This document shows, one piece after another, positions 32,001-40,514 of a stretch of DNA of 64,000 nt. Origin of the DNA: Bacteroidota bacterium (lineage in GTDB: Bacteria; Bacteroidota; Bacteroidia; Chitinophagales; Saprospiraceae). Where the stretch lies: NCBI GenBank assembly GCA_963169325.1, contig CAUJEY010000132.1:1-64000 (forward strand), read 5' to 3'. The notes below the pieces were generated by a model. It was not told the origin of the DNA and did not search any database. It was given only the letters and a program-made list of their open reading frames with translations. The first letter of the stretch is position 1. Each line of letters starts with the position of its first letter. The translations under genes and the position numbers were made by a program.

Positions 32001-35000
32001 GGTTATTGTTCCAGCCGCGGTACCATTGGGTGGCGCCGGTAGCATCCATTTTCAGGAAAAAAGACGACCAGTTCGTATTGTCGTTTGGTGAAAAGGAACC
32101 GGCAATGAGGTAGCCGCCGTCCGAAGTGGAAATGATGTCGGAAAAGGAATCGGTCTGACTACCGGTATTCGTGACGACGCGCCGGGCAAATTGTACGTTT
32201 CCATTGGCATCACATACGGCGAAGCCCGCATCAGTGGGCGTTCCGAGGGCGAAAGACATAAAAAAACTGCCGTCGGGTTTGGTTTGCAGGTCAGACAAGG
32301 CATCGAAAAGCCCCGGTGCGCCGTATTGTTTACTCCACAGGATTTCACCGCTGGCGTCGGTGCGGGTGATCAGGATATCCTGGTTGCCGTTTTGAATAAT
32401 ATTTCCGCCCAGGAGGTAGCCGCCACCGGGCATTTCAATACCGATGATGCCACGTTCGTCGGCCGGGGTGCCATAGGTATTTTGAAAAGATTTGCAGGGC
32501 GGGGGTGGCGGATCGTCGCAGGCTTTCGGGCAGGGTTCATCCGACAAAAGCGCAAAATTTTGAACTGGCAGGTTGATGGATATAGGTGTCGGAGTTTGTA
32601 ATACACTAAAAGCGCCAGTGGTTTCAGAAGGCGTGGCGTTCAGCACTTCCGTCTGGTGCGGGATTTCCGCGCAAAGACCTGCAAATCCGTTTTCATCCGT
32701 TTTTAGCAGAAAAACATCCTGCGCGCCGGCACCGATCCCGGTTGTGTAGCCAGTGAACGCATAGCCGCCGCCCGGCAGGACAGCCACTTCGCCCAGACGC
32801 TGCGCGCCGACGCCCCCGAACTGTCGCGACCAAATCAAGTTGCCGTCCTTGTCCACGCGCATCAGTGCGGCATTTTCTGTACCCATGGCGCCTCCGTCAT
32901 TGGCAGACACGACATAATCGGTTCCCAATGCCTCCACGATACCGCGAAATCGCGTGTCGACCAAATTGGAGGGCCGGTAAGTTTTCGACCATAAGATATT
33001 GCCATTCGGCGTCACTTTGAGCAGCCAGCCGTCGTCAACTACGGCGCCGTTAAACGAGGAGGTATTGCCGGAAATCAGGAAATTGCCATCCGGCATGGGG
33101 GTGATGGTATTGAACACTTCATTGGCCTGGTCCCCAATGGCTTTATTCCAAAGCATGTTGCCGTTGGCATCCAGGCGAAAAAGCAGCCCGTCGTGAATAC
33201 CAAAACCTAAGGAGGTTTCATGTACCGCTCCGACCACTATTAGCCCGCCATCAGGCAGCAGTGCGGCGTCGTAGGCCACATCGGTTCCGGACCGGTCGTA
33301 ACACCTTGCCCACAGTTGGTTGCCGTTGGCATCTAACCGGGCCACATAGGCTGCCCAGCCGCTGCCAACCCCGGCGATACCGCCTAAAACGACAAAACCG
33401 CCACCCGGTAAAGGGCGGATATGTACCAGGTAATCCGTCGTACCCGACGAAGGCGCCCGGTATTGCCATTGTACATTTCCATCCGCGTCGAATTTTGCCC
33501 ACCCGAAGTCATTGGTAGGCCCTGAATCAGTGTTTAGTCCAACAATTATTCCGCCATCGGCAGTGCGTTGTGCCGTGACTGCCGATTCGTTCGTGTTGGC
33601 CTGTCCGAATTGTTTCGACCACACCACTTCACCGGCGCCCGTTGTTTTTAGCAATAAAATATCTGTTTTGCCATTCGGCTGGGTAATGTTGCCGGTCACC
33701 AGCAAATGGCCGTCGGCAAGTGCAATGGTCGCAACACCCGATTCATTCTGCGCGGTACCGTACGCTTTTTGAAAGGTGAAATTTGTACAAGAGTCCCCTA
33801 CTGCAATGTACACGAATTTTGTTTTTTTACAAAGCCCATTACCCGCCTCCAGCCGCACGATATACACCCCGGTTTGGTTGAAAGTATAATTGTTTAGTGT
33901 AGTTCCCTGTGAAACACCGTCGATAAACCACTCAAACTGTGTGGCATTCTGGCTGGTATTCGTAAAGGTCACTACTTCGCCGGCAGGCGGATTGGTTGTG
34001 CCGGCCTGAAAATCGGCCACCACCGGGCAAACGACCTGAATGATCGCCGTGGCCGTATCGGCGCTGCACAAATCGGGCAAAGCGCTGTTGGCCTGCAACA
34101 TAACCACAAAGACGCCTTCTGCGGGAAAAGTATAACCGGCATTGGTTGTATTGGCAAACGGCACGCCATCCACCGACCAGGTATAGGACACGGCGTTTTG
34201 GCTGGTGTTGGTAAACGTCAGGTTTTGGCCGATCGGAATCGTGGCGCTGGCAGGTGTAAAAGCCGCGACCACCGGCGCTACCGGACAAGGATCGTTGCAG
34301 CCCTTCGACGCCAGGAGGCTTGCCCGCGTGGTGGTGATAGCGGCGTTCATGCGAACCGATTGCCCGGGTGTAAAATCATGGAAACATTTGAAGTCGGTGT
34401 AATCCATAAAATTGAGAATCAGGTCGTTCTGATCCGTGACAAAACCCGATTGTGTATCGGTTGTGCAGGTATTGACCTGGGCGTTGCAGGGCACCCACTG
34501 GGTACTGTTGTCGGGCGGGGTATCGCACACACGGTCGCCGTCGAGCAGGCAGTCGTTGTTGGTGCAGCCGCCCTGAAAGGTGTGGTACAGGCCGAGGTAG
34601 TGGCCCATTTCGTGCGCCAGTACGCCCGTATTGCCGGGGGAAGAGCCCAGCCAGTTGGCCTCCATCACAATGCCGTCGATATTGCTGCCATGCGCCGAGG
34701 GGAAGTACGCATAACCGGCTACCCCGCAACCGGAACTGGCGGAACAAATTTCGCGCACCAGCCAGATATTGACATACCGGGTCGGGTCCCAACGGTTGAG
34801 GTTTTTGAGGGCCAGGTCTTCGGATTCCAGGGTCATGTCCGTCAGGTTATTCACATCCCGGGTAATGCCGTTGGTGACTAAGTTATCGGGAGAGCGTTTG
34901 GCCAGACAAAACTGGATCATCGTATTGACGCCGCTGCCCTGATCGTAGTAGGCCGTATTGGCAAACGCGTCGTTGAGTTGTTGGATACCTTGCAGCACCT

Positions 35001-35280
35001 GCGCATCGGAGATATTTTCCGGTCCGTTTTGATGCACGATGTGTACGACCACCGGCAGCGTGACAACCGCGCCGTCGGGTTGGGCCGATTTTATCTGTTG
35101 AAAAATGCCTTGTTCGAAGGCTTCGTGCTTTTTTTGGAACGCCGGGTCGTGCAACGCTTTCCGGTGGAGAATATCCGATCCGCAGGGTTCGGAGATCGTT
35201 TGGGCCGGCAAGCGGGTAAGAAAAGCCGGAGAAAGGAGCAACAGCCAGGCTGCTGCGGCGGGTAGGTTAAAAGATGTCAT
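26005..35280 (-). CDS. Giant (3091 aa) secreted M43-like metalloprotease/adhesin with PKD-like domains, three propeller-like modules, ten tandem repeats and T9SS type B/CHU_C-like C-terminus
   Basis: HEMGHYLGLYH zinc site (34582-34614) and NFMDYT Met-turn; C-terminal ANAFQPDDDGRNDWFYP...VFRVYSRWGELVFEG...GWDGRF. Confidence 0.92.
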   Translation of the reverse strand: MTSFNLPAAAAWLLLLSPAFLTRLPAQTISEPCGSDILHRKALHDPAFQKKHEAFEQGIFQQIKSAQPDGAVVTLPVVVHIVHQNGPENISDAQVLQGIQQLNDAFANTAYYDQGSGVNTMIQFCLAKRSPDNLVTNGITRDVNNLTDMTLESEDLALKNLNRWDPTRYVNIWLVREICSASSGCGVAGYAYFPSAHGSNIDGIVMEANWLGSSPGNTGVLAHEMGHYLGLYHTFQGGCTNNDCLLDGDRVCDTPPDNSTQWVPCNAQVNTCTTDTQSGFVTDQNDLILNFMDYTDFKCFHDFTPGQSVRMNAAITTTRASLLASKGCNDPCPVAPVVAAFTPASATIPIGQNLTFTNTSQNAVSYTWSVDGVPFANTTNAGYTFPAEGVFVVMLQANSALPDLCSADTATAIIQVVCPVVADFQAGTTNPPAGEVVTFTNTSQNATQFEWFIDGVSQGTTLNNYTFNQTGVYIVRLEAGNGLCKKTKFVYIAVGDSCTNFTFQKAYGTAQNESGVATIALADGHLLVTGNITQPNGKTDILLLKTTGAGEVVWSKQFGQANTNESAVTAQRTADGGIIVGLNTDSGPTNDFGWAKFDADGNVQWQYRAPSSGTTDYLVHIRPLPGGGFVVLGGIAGVGSGWAAYVARLDANGNQLWARCYDRSGTDVAYDAALLPDGGLIVVGAVHETSLGFGIHDGLLFRLDANGNMLWNKAIGDQANEVFNTITPMPDGNFLISGNTSSFNGAVVDDGWLLKVTPNGNILWSKTYRPSNLVDTRFRGIVEALGTDYVVSANDGGAMGTENAALMRVDKDGNLIWSRQFGGVGAQRLGEVAVLPGGGYAFTGYTTGIGAGAQDVFLLKTDENGFAGLCAEIPHQTEVLNATPSETTGAFSVLQTPTPISINLPVQNFALLSDEPCPKACDDPPPPPCKSFQNTYGTPADERGIIGIEMPGGGYLLGGNIIQNGNQDILITRTDASGEILWSKQYGAPGLFDALSDLQTKPDGSFFMSFALGTPTDAGFAVCDANGNVQFARRVVTNTGSQTDSFSDIISTSDGGYLIAGSFSPNDNTNWSSFFLKMDATGATQWYRGWNNNRTDFVTGVRELPGGGYIASGYGNSYGLGGPHDGVAYRIDAAGNLLWTKAYGTPTDGGFSDVSIAADGGFLFAAGLWNFSAGNYPEGGIVRTDADGNMLWTRLYRPSNNLDWETTGLVNTADGNFVLAGRNRPNTGDTKAYLLKIDDAGQILWSRQYGGGGLESLFDVRALTSGGLLWTGRTTSAGSGGDDFYVLKTDADGHAGLCPETPHTTAVIPLQITQTNGSLQEITPPVLQNVTLTAQPVTVAKTEICAPDCPEDPPCENTWIKTFSTPGVQQGGTNIIQASDGNFYVSGFRNDSSLLMKMAPGGSPLWVRIFKFASGAGEQISQIIEDSEGHIAGCGLFGLGSLTGFVFRYNPATDQVDWVRENPVNPQSFCYNIQEKAAGGNFLATWSYHNSPAPGSFDDANLVEINRNTGAITGTPYAYTYGSSESFLDIKQRAGFWYTAGRYTYGAAFGGMRAGLSCFDPTGNPVWSRMLFFGPGATARNYASDFIFDGASMVTTVYGDFDSDAGLTNSIAVCKTDLAGSILWAKRYTLPLAQATTRGIISVPNGYIVLVTNLVAGQPPSVGLLHIDKNGNPVWAREFRNYRILRGENLLVGVGNYLYFAAQHLGAGDLAVAKIRIDDGRVGGDCPEPLDMIVSATDLPTISVAVNLLRYPSPVTLAPRNAVPRAQNLTTTDVCIEICTPEICNNGLDDDGDNLFDCLDPDCDCHTCDGSETNIWYFGRQAGLNFTNDPPQVLTDGKTTTNEASAVASDPLGRLIFYTDAKTIFQRNHLAMPNGSGLFGHGSSSQTLIVPHPGNPARFYVFTPDSYDNGPLRGLSYSEVDMTLNSGFGDVPAGKKNLPLTPAGELVEQMSAARHCNGTDYWVLNHRKTTNAFLAYRIDQNGLNTTPVVSNAGTGGPAPNGNYDVIGQMKIAPDGLHLARALHHTNAVEIFDFDAATGTVSNPVLLKAPGLINPYGVEFSPTGRYLYATGLGNTSSLFQFDLLAGDASAIAASAVLLASFPGIYHYGQLQLAKNGKIYTTNSGPGVFTTQLGIIHKPDEAGAGCLYQEGGQTLAGTPGTNLSLPNFLVSYFWKPAVYFDEKNLVDTLCQFPQEQTYMLKKLPCGVQSVDFIVNGVGVIANQTKESVTILFDEAGQTEIIARAVSLCGEAADTLYITVLEPSTAVLDLGPDRAVCDKGVTVLDAGPGFPKYRWYDGTTEQTNTTTTVPGKYWVDVWDGCGNKQSDTLEITLIPTTVLDLGPDRSACAGAAFTYQLPAPFTAWHWYPDDHLSCADCPTVVTTAPANITYIIVGEMGGCLSADTLTIQILGDSVLSQVQLVTCPGEPVVYNGQSLTPGAYPFAYLAANGCDSTVLVTVLEIDSVLSQVQLVTCPGEPAVYNGQNLTPGAYPFAYMAANGCDSTVLVTVLEIDSVLSQVQLVTCPGEPAVYNGQNLTPGAYPFAYMAASGCDSTVLVTVLEIDSVLSQVQLVTCPDEPAVYNGQNLTPGAYPFAYMAANGCDSTVLVTVLEIDSVLSQVQLVTCPGEPAVYNGQNLTPGAYPFAYMAANGCDSTVLVTVLEIDSVLSQVQLVTCPGEPAVYNGQNLLPGAYPFAYLAANGCDSTVLVTVLEIDTVLSQVQLVTCPGEPAVYNGQNLLPGGPYPFAFLAANGCDSTVLVTVLEIDSVLSQVQLVTCSGEPTVYNGQNLLPGGPYLFAFLATNGCDSTVLVTVLEVDSVLSQVQLVTCSGEPAVYNGQNLSPGGPYPFAFMAANGCDSTVLVTVLEIDSVLSQVQLVTCPGEPAVYNGQNLTPGGPYPFAFLAANGCDSTVLVTVAALPDVTIDLPSTAQVGLGQSIQLTPVVFGEPPLQFAWTPPDQLSCNTCAEPFANPEENTWYALKVTDSRGCMATDSIWLRVDPVCDVYMANAFQPDDDGRNDWFYPETASCVRVVRVFRVYSRWGELVFEGRDFAPNQETLGWDGRFDQRDMMPGVFTWYAEFELTNGQRMLVKGDVTLVR
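26554..28056 (-). repeat. Ten in-frame 150/153-bp tandem repeats
   Basis: DSVLSQVQLVTCPGEPAVYNGQNLTPGAYPFAYMAANGCDSTVLVTVLEI x10; six 50-aa and four 51-aa units. Confidence 0.97.
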
Positions 35281-35420
35281 ATTGCCATTTTGGTGGAAGA
35301 TTCACTGGAGGGGTAAGTCGCTGCAAGGGGTGGTGTTTTTTGACCATACTTCTGTTTATTTTTATTGTCTTTATATTGTTTGTCAATCGTAAATATTTGA
35401 TACGCTATAAAGGCGAATTG

Positions 35421-35637
35421 ATACTGCTTTGACACGATAAATCAGATATCTCCTTTCAGTCGACATGACAGCTCGCGCGAGCGTAATTTTCCGTCTGATT
35501 TCTCGCTGCGCTCGAAATTTACCGGGAACGCTTTGAATATTTCGAGCGCAGCGAGAAATCCGGCGGAAAATTTAATCCCAGTTTAGCTGTCATCCCGACC
35601 ATAGGGAGGGAACTAGCCTAACGTGTCAAAGTAGTAT
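35421..35637. mobile_element. MITE-like nested palindromic element (~217 bp)
   Basis: Outer arms atactgctttgacacg / cgtgtcaaagtagtat (15/16); nested atgacagct/agctgtcat and gatttctcgctgcgctcgaaat / atttcgagcgcagcgagaaatc. Confidence 0.65.
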
Positions 35638-35807
35638 TAAGATAGCGACGGTATTTTATTGACAAAAAAACGTAAAAAAAGGATTTGTCAATAGGATTGT
35701 CAATACGGCGCGAGGTTCTTCGCTTTTCGCCCAGGTAGTTGCAACTAAACAACCCCTTACCTGTCTTTTTACCCCACGACTACACGCAACGCACAACCTT
35801 CCTGCTA

Positions 35808-38492
35808 ATGAAGCCTTTTCTGCTACTCCCTGCCATACTATGGCTCCTCCCAAACCTGTTTGCCCAAACCGCCCTGAAACCTTCCTTCCCTAAGTCGCCG
35901 GCCGAGATCGTCAAAAAACAATACCTCACCCGGCCCGCCGGCGACAACGCTATCGAATTTGATGGTATCCCCGACGAACCGGCCTGGGAAAAAGTAGACT
36001 GGGGCGGCGATTTTATTCAGTATCAGCCACATGAAGGCACGCCACCCCACCAACCCTCTCAATTCAAAATTCTATACGACGACAAATATTTGCTGATCGC
36101 CTACCGCGCTTTCGACGAGTCGCCCGACAGCATTGTGCAACGCATGAGCCGCCGCGACGAATTCCCGGGCGATTGGATGGAAATCAATATCGACTCCTAC
36201 CACGACCTGCGCACCGCTTTTTCGTTCACCCTTTCCGTGAGCGGCGTCAAAGGCGACGAATTCGTGTCGGACAACGGCAACAACTGGGACACCAACTGGA
36301 ACCCCATCTGGCACGCCAAAACCAACGTAGACAGCCTGGGTTGGACGGCAGAGGTAAAAATTCCGTTCAGCCAGTTGCGCTACGGCAACCAGTCCGAACC
36401 GGTATGGGGTATTCAGGTGATGCGGCGTATTTTCCGGAAAGAAGAACGCTCCACCTGGCAATATATCCCGCAGAACGCGGGCGGCTGGGTCAGTGGCTAC
36501 GGCGAACTGCACGGCCTGCGCAACCTGCCCACCAAAAATCAGGTGGAACTGGCCCCTTACGTGGTCGCCCAAACGGAACGGTCGGAAAAACAGGAAGGCA
36601 ACCCCTATGCCGACGGCTCTAAAAATCGCCTGAACGTCGGCCTCGACGGCAAACTGGCCGTCACGCGCGACCTGATCCTCGACTTTACCATCAACCCCGA
36701 TTTCGGACAAGTGGAGGCCGACCCCGGCGCTGTGCGTCTCGACGGGTACCAGGTGTTTTTCGAAGAACGCCGGCCTTTTTTTATGGAAAGCCGTAACCTC
36801 TTTGATTACCGGCTGACCGGTTCGGAAGCGGGCGGTGACTACGACTCAGATTTACTCTTCTATTCCCGCAGGATCGGTGGCGCACCACATACATCACCCA
36901 ACCTGAAAGCCGGCGAATTCGCCGATGTGCCGCAAAGAACTTCTATTCTGGGTGCGGCAAAATTCAGCGGCAAAACCAAAAAGGGCTGGTCCATCGGCAT
37001 CCTTGAAAGCGTCACCCAACGCGAGATGGCCACGATCGACTTCAATGGCGAGCGACGGGAAGAATTGGTGGAACCCGCGACCAATTATTTTGTCGGAAGA
37101 CTACTCAAGGATTTCGATCAGGGTAACACCATCGTCGGTGGCATTTTAACGGCCGTCAACCGCGAAAACGGCATCGATTGGATGCACCGGAGCGCTTACT
37201 CCGGCGGACTTGATTTCCAGCGTTTTTGGAAAAACCGCTGGTGGTATGTCAAAGCAAACGCGCAGTTCAGCCACGTCGAAGGAAGTGAACAGGCTATTTC
37301 GGAAACACAAACCGGGTTCACACACCTTTTCCAACGCCCCAACGCCCGGCATCTTTCGGTGGACAACACCCGAACGTCGCTCACCGGCACGGGCGGAACC
37401 TTCAAAATCGGAAAAATCGGCGGCAAGCCCGACAGCCTCGGCGGGGTGTTCAAGTTCGAATCGGGCATCACCTGGCGGTCCCCGGAACTCGAACTCAACG
37501 ATATCGGCTTTTTGCAGGCTGCCGACGAAATCAACCATTTTGCCTGGGCCGGCTACCAGATTCAAAAGCCATTTTCCATTTTCCGTAATGCCCGGGTTAA
37601 TTACAACCATTGGGCACGCTGGGATTTTGGCGGACAGTTTTTGTATTCGGCGCTCAATACCAATATACACGGCTGGTTTAAAAACAATTGGCGCCTCGGC
37701 ACCGGCCTCACCTGGAATCCGCTCGAGATTTCCAACAATGCCCTTCGGGGCGGCTCTTCGCTGCGCAAACCGCCGGGTCTGGGCAATTTCGTTTATCTGG
37801 AAACCGATAGCCGGAAAAAAGTTTTCTTTTTTGCCAATACGTTTTTTGCCTGGGGCTTTGATAAAACGGTCCGGGTGCAGGAATTTTCTACCGGTTTGAC
37901 CGTACAACCGCTCGATGCCCTGCGCTTCAGCCTTTATCCGGGATACAGCCGGGCCTGGCGAAAACAGGACCAATTTGTGGCACAAACCAGTTTCGAGGGA
38001 GCGCAGCGCGTGATCGTCAGCGAAGTGGAGCAACGCAGTTTTTCGCTCACGACCCGCCTGAATTACAATATCACGCCCGACCTGACTATCCAATACTACG
38101 CCCAACCCTTCATTTTCAGGGCCCGGTATCAGCACTTCGGCCACGTGACCGATCCGCTCCACAAACAATACGATGACCGCTTCCACCGCTACGATGCGCA
38201 GCAACTGACCGGCACGGGCGACAGTTATTCCGTGGACGAAAACCGCGACGGGGCGCCGGACTATTCGTTCGACACCCCCGATTTTAATTTTATCCAGTTT
38301 CGTTCAAATCTTGTGGTGCGCTGGGAATACATTCCCGGTTCGGAAGTATTTCTCGTATGGTCGCAGGGCAGCACCCCGGATGCCTTCGGCGACCTCGAAA
38401 CGCCACTGGTGCGGAGCCTGTTCGATAACGTGTTTGAACAACGGCCGCAGAATATTTTTTTGGTGAAATTTACATACCGGTTTTTGCTGTGA
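35808..38492 (+). CDS. DUF5916-domain protein
   Basis: DGIPDEPAWEKVDWGGDFIQYQPHEG...VDSLGWTAEVKIPFSQLRY; start trimmed from 35739. Confidence 0.9.
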   Translation: MKPFLLLPAILWLLPNLFAQTALKPSFPKSPAEIVKKQYLTRPAGDNAIEFDGIPDEPAWEKVDWGGDFIQYQPHEGTPPHQPSQFKILYDDKYLLIAYRAFDESPDSIVQRMSRRDEFPGDWMEINIDSYHDLRTAFSFTLSVSGVKGDEFVSDNGNNWDTNWNPIWHAKTNVDSLGWTAEVKIPFSQLRYGNQSEPVWGIQVMRRIFRKEERSTWQYIPQNAGGWVSGYGELHGLRNLPTKNQVELAPYVVAQTERSEKQEGNPYADGSKNRLNVGLDGKLAVTRDLILDFTINPDFGQVEADPGAVRLDGYQVFFEERRPFFMESRNLFDYRLTGSEAGGDYDSDLLFYSRRIGGAPHTSPNLKAGEFADVPQRTSILGAAKFSGKTKKGWSIGILESVTQREMATIDFNGERREELVEPATNYFVGRLLKDFDQGNTIVGGILTAVNRENGIDWMHRSAYSGGLDFQRFWKNRWWYVKANAQFSHVEGSEQAISETQTGFTHLFQRPNARHLSVDNTRTSLTGTGGTFKIGKIGGKPDSLGGVFKFESGITWRSPELELNDIGFLQAADEINHFAWAGYQIQKPFSIFRNARVNYNHWARWDFGGQFLYSALNTNIHGWFKNNWRLGTGLTWNPLEISNNALRGGSSLRKPPGLGNFVYLETDSRKKVFFFANTFFAWGFDKTVRVQEFSTGLTVQPLDALRFSLYPGYSRAWRKQDQFVAQTSFEGAQRVIVSEVEQRSFSLTTRLNYNITPDLTIQYYAQPFIFRARYQHFGHVTDPLHKQYDDRFHRYDAQQLTGTGDSYSVDENRDGAPDYSFDTPDFNFIQFRSNLVVRWEYIPGSEVFLVWSQGSTPDAFGDLETPLVRSLFDNVFEQRPQNIFLVKFTYRFLL

Positions 38493-38538
38493 ACGCACTG
38501 ACTCGCGCTTTAGCCAGGCCAATAATATAGCCATCAAC

Positions 38539-39783
38539 TTACCGGTCTTCTTCGCTTTTCACAACCGACAAAACCACCCCTTCCCGCAACCGTGTCTCCA
38601 GGGTATCGCCCGGCGCCAGGGCATCGGCGGACGTCAGCACCTTTCCATTTTTCAGGGTCAAACTGAATCCCCGCCGAAGTGCCGCTTCGGGGTGCAGGGC
38701 GGCGCAAAATGTTTCAGCCTGGTCCAGTTGCCGGACGGCGCCCAGCAAACGCCGGCGAACCAGCGCCGGCAAGGCATCGGCCAGGTGATCGATCTGCTGA
38801 CGTGCCGAGCGGGTCAGGCCTTGCGCGCCCCAATGCGCGGCGCCTTCCAGGTTATTCAATTCCAGAGTTTTGACCTTCAGGTGATGGTCCGCGTTTTCAC
38901 GGACATGGCCGGCTACGCGCAGCACATTATTTTCAAAAAACAGGTTGTGCTGGATCAGGAAATCGGCCACGGCAGTCGGGGTTTTGAGCGCCGTGTGCGC
39001 CACCAGGTCGAGCACGGATTCGTCCACGTCGTGCCCGATGCCGGTAATTACCGGTAGGGGAAGCCCGGCCGCGGTTTTGCACAAGGCCAACCGGTCGAAA
39101 GCAGCCAGGTCGAGCCGGGCGCCGCCGCCGCGCAGGATAACGGCGCAGTCGAAACGGTGGCGTTGCGCGGCGATGGAATCGAGAGCGGCAATCAGTTCTG
39201 TTTCTGCATTATTGCCCTGCACGGCAGCCGAAAACAACCGGCAATGAAACCGGAATCCGAACGGGTTGGCGGCTAATTGCTCCCGAAAGTCCTGAAAACC
39301 GGCGGCGCCCTCCGAGCTCACCACGGCTACGCGCTGCAATACGGCCGGCAAAGGGAGGGCGCGGTTGCGCTCCAGCAAACCGAGATTGCGCAGGGTTTCG
39401 ATAGTTTGCCGGCGCTGGAGTTCGAGTTGACCGAAGGTATAGGCGGGATCCACGTCCGAGATCAGCAGTTTCAGCCCGTAGCGCTCGTGAAAATCTACCC
39501 GTACCAACATACGCACTTCACAGCCTTCCCGCAACACCTCGTCGAGGGCGAGGCCTTGGGCCAGGCGCAATTTCTGGTAGTCGCGCTGCCACACCACGGC
39601 CTGCGCCTGCGCCACGATGTCGGGGTCGGTGTCCGCGCCTTTTTGCACTACATTCAGGTACAGGTGCCCACGCGAACGGCTGATTTGGGCAATTTCCGCC
39701 GTGATCCACAGCGCTTCTGGGTAGTTGAGCGCCAACACGCGGCGGATATGTTCGTAGAGGTCGAAGAGCGTATATGTCTGCAT
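38539..39783 (-). CDS. xseA: Exodeoxyribonuclease VII large subunit
   Basis: VAVVSSEGAAGFQDF, VILRGGGARLDLAAFD, PVITGIGHDVDESVLD. Confidence 0.94.
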   Translation of the reverse strand: MQTYTLFDLYEHIRRVLALNYPEALWITAEIAQISRSRGHLYLNVVQKGADTDPDIVAQAQAVVWQRDYQKLRLAQGLALDEVLREGCEVRMLVRVDFHERYGLKLLISDVDPAYTFGQLELQRRQTIETLRNLGLLERNRALPLPAVLQRVAVVSSEGAAGFQDFREQLAANPFGFRFHCRLFSAAVQGNNAETELIAALDSIAAQRHRFDCAVILRGGGARLDLAAFDRLALCKTAAGLPLPVITGIGHDVDESVLDLVAHTALKTPTAVADFLIQHNLFFENNVLRVAGHVRENADHHLKVKTLELNNLEGAAHWGAQGLTRSARQQIDHLADALPALVRRRLLGAVRQLDQAETFCAALHPEAALRRGFSLTLKNGKVLTSADALAPGDTLETRLREGVVLSVVKSEEDR

Positions 39784-39790
39784 TTTCAGG

Positions 39791-39832
39791 CGGGTTGCTG
39801 GTTGGAGGGTTGCTGGTTAGAGGGTTAGGGGC
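39791..39832 (-). repeat. AACC-word array upstream of xseA start
   Basis: Minus strand: ctaaccctctaaccagcaaccctccaaccagcaacccgcctgaaaATG. Confidence 0.82.
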
Positions 39833-39835
39833 GCA

Positions 39836-40432
39836 TCAATCCCGTTTTTCTTTAAAGGTAAAATCGCCGGTAAATCGAATTGTGAAGCCGTTTATCGGGT
39901 TTGAAATATTACTCACCAACAGCACATACCGTTCGCCGGTTTTTACCGCGGCCGGTTTAAGCCAGTTATTATCCCCACGATCGGAGCATCCGGCATCTTC
40001 TGTGAGATCCTTTTCTTTGTCGCGCAGCCCGGTTGGGCCCATGCAGGGGCTTTTTGAGCCCTTTGAATCGCCCGCCGCCATACAGCGCACAATCGTTTTG
40101 TCTTTGCAGCCACCGGTTGCGGGGATTTGAAACAACACAAAATCATAATCATCGTCGATACTGTCGGGCTTGATGGTGAAGCGCAAGTTACCCGGTTGAT
40201 CGATCCCGAAACTGATCCAGGTAGAGTTTTCTTCGGCCTGCCCGAAATTTTCGCCGTTCATAAAGCAGGGGATAAGTCCGGCTTCTTCGCGGTCATGGCC
40301 TTCTCCGTAAGCCGCGACAAAATGGTTGTAATAATTGGTGCCGATCCAAAAGGCGGAATCACAATCGGCATGGTTTTGCGCCAGGCTGGGGTTGGCTGCA
40401 TACAGGCAGCAGAAAAGGGGCAAGTATTTCAT
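39836..40432 (-). CDS. Secreted hypothetical protein
   Basis: Signal peptide MKYLPLFCCLYAANPSLAQ; start trimmed from 40462. Confidence 0.65.
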   Translation of the reverse strand: MKYLPLFCCLYAANPSLAQNHADCDSAFWIGTNYYNHFVAAYGEGHDREEAGLIPCFMNGENFGQAEENSTWISFGIDQPGNLRFTIKPDSIDDDYDFVLFQIPATGGCKDKTIVRCMAAGDSKGSKSPCMGPTGLRDKEKDLTEDAGCSDRGDNNWLKPAAVKTGERYVLLVSNISNPINGFTIRFTGDFTFKEKRD

Positions 40433-40514
40433 TATTTGTATGGAATTTTCATTTCTCCACAAACTTCGGCTAAAGCGGATGAAACGCCGCTCAAAACTGC
40501 CGTATTTTTACCCC

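Noticed and set aside
34198-34881. 227-aa plus-strand ORF over the metalloprotease domain
   Set aside because: Antisense of the HEMGHYLGLYH coding region; shadow ORF from GC codon bias.
37146-38204. 352-aa minus-strand ORF antisense to the DUF5916 gene
   Set aside because: No recognisable protein features; opposite-strand gene has signal peptide and domain motifs.
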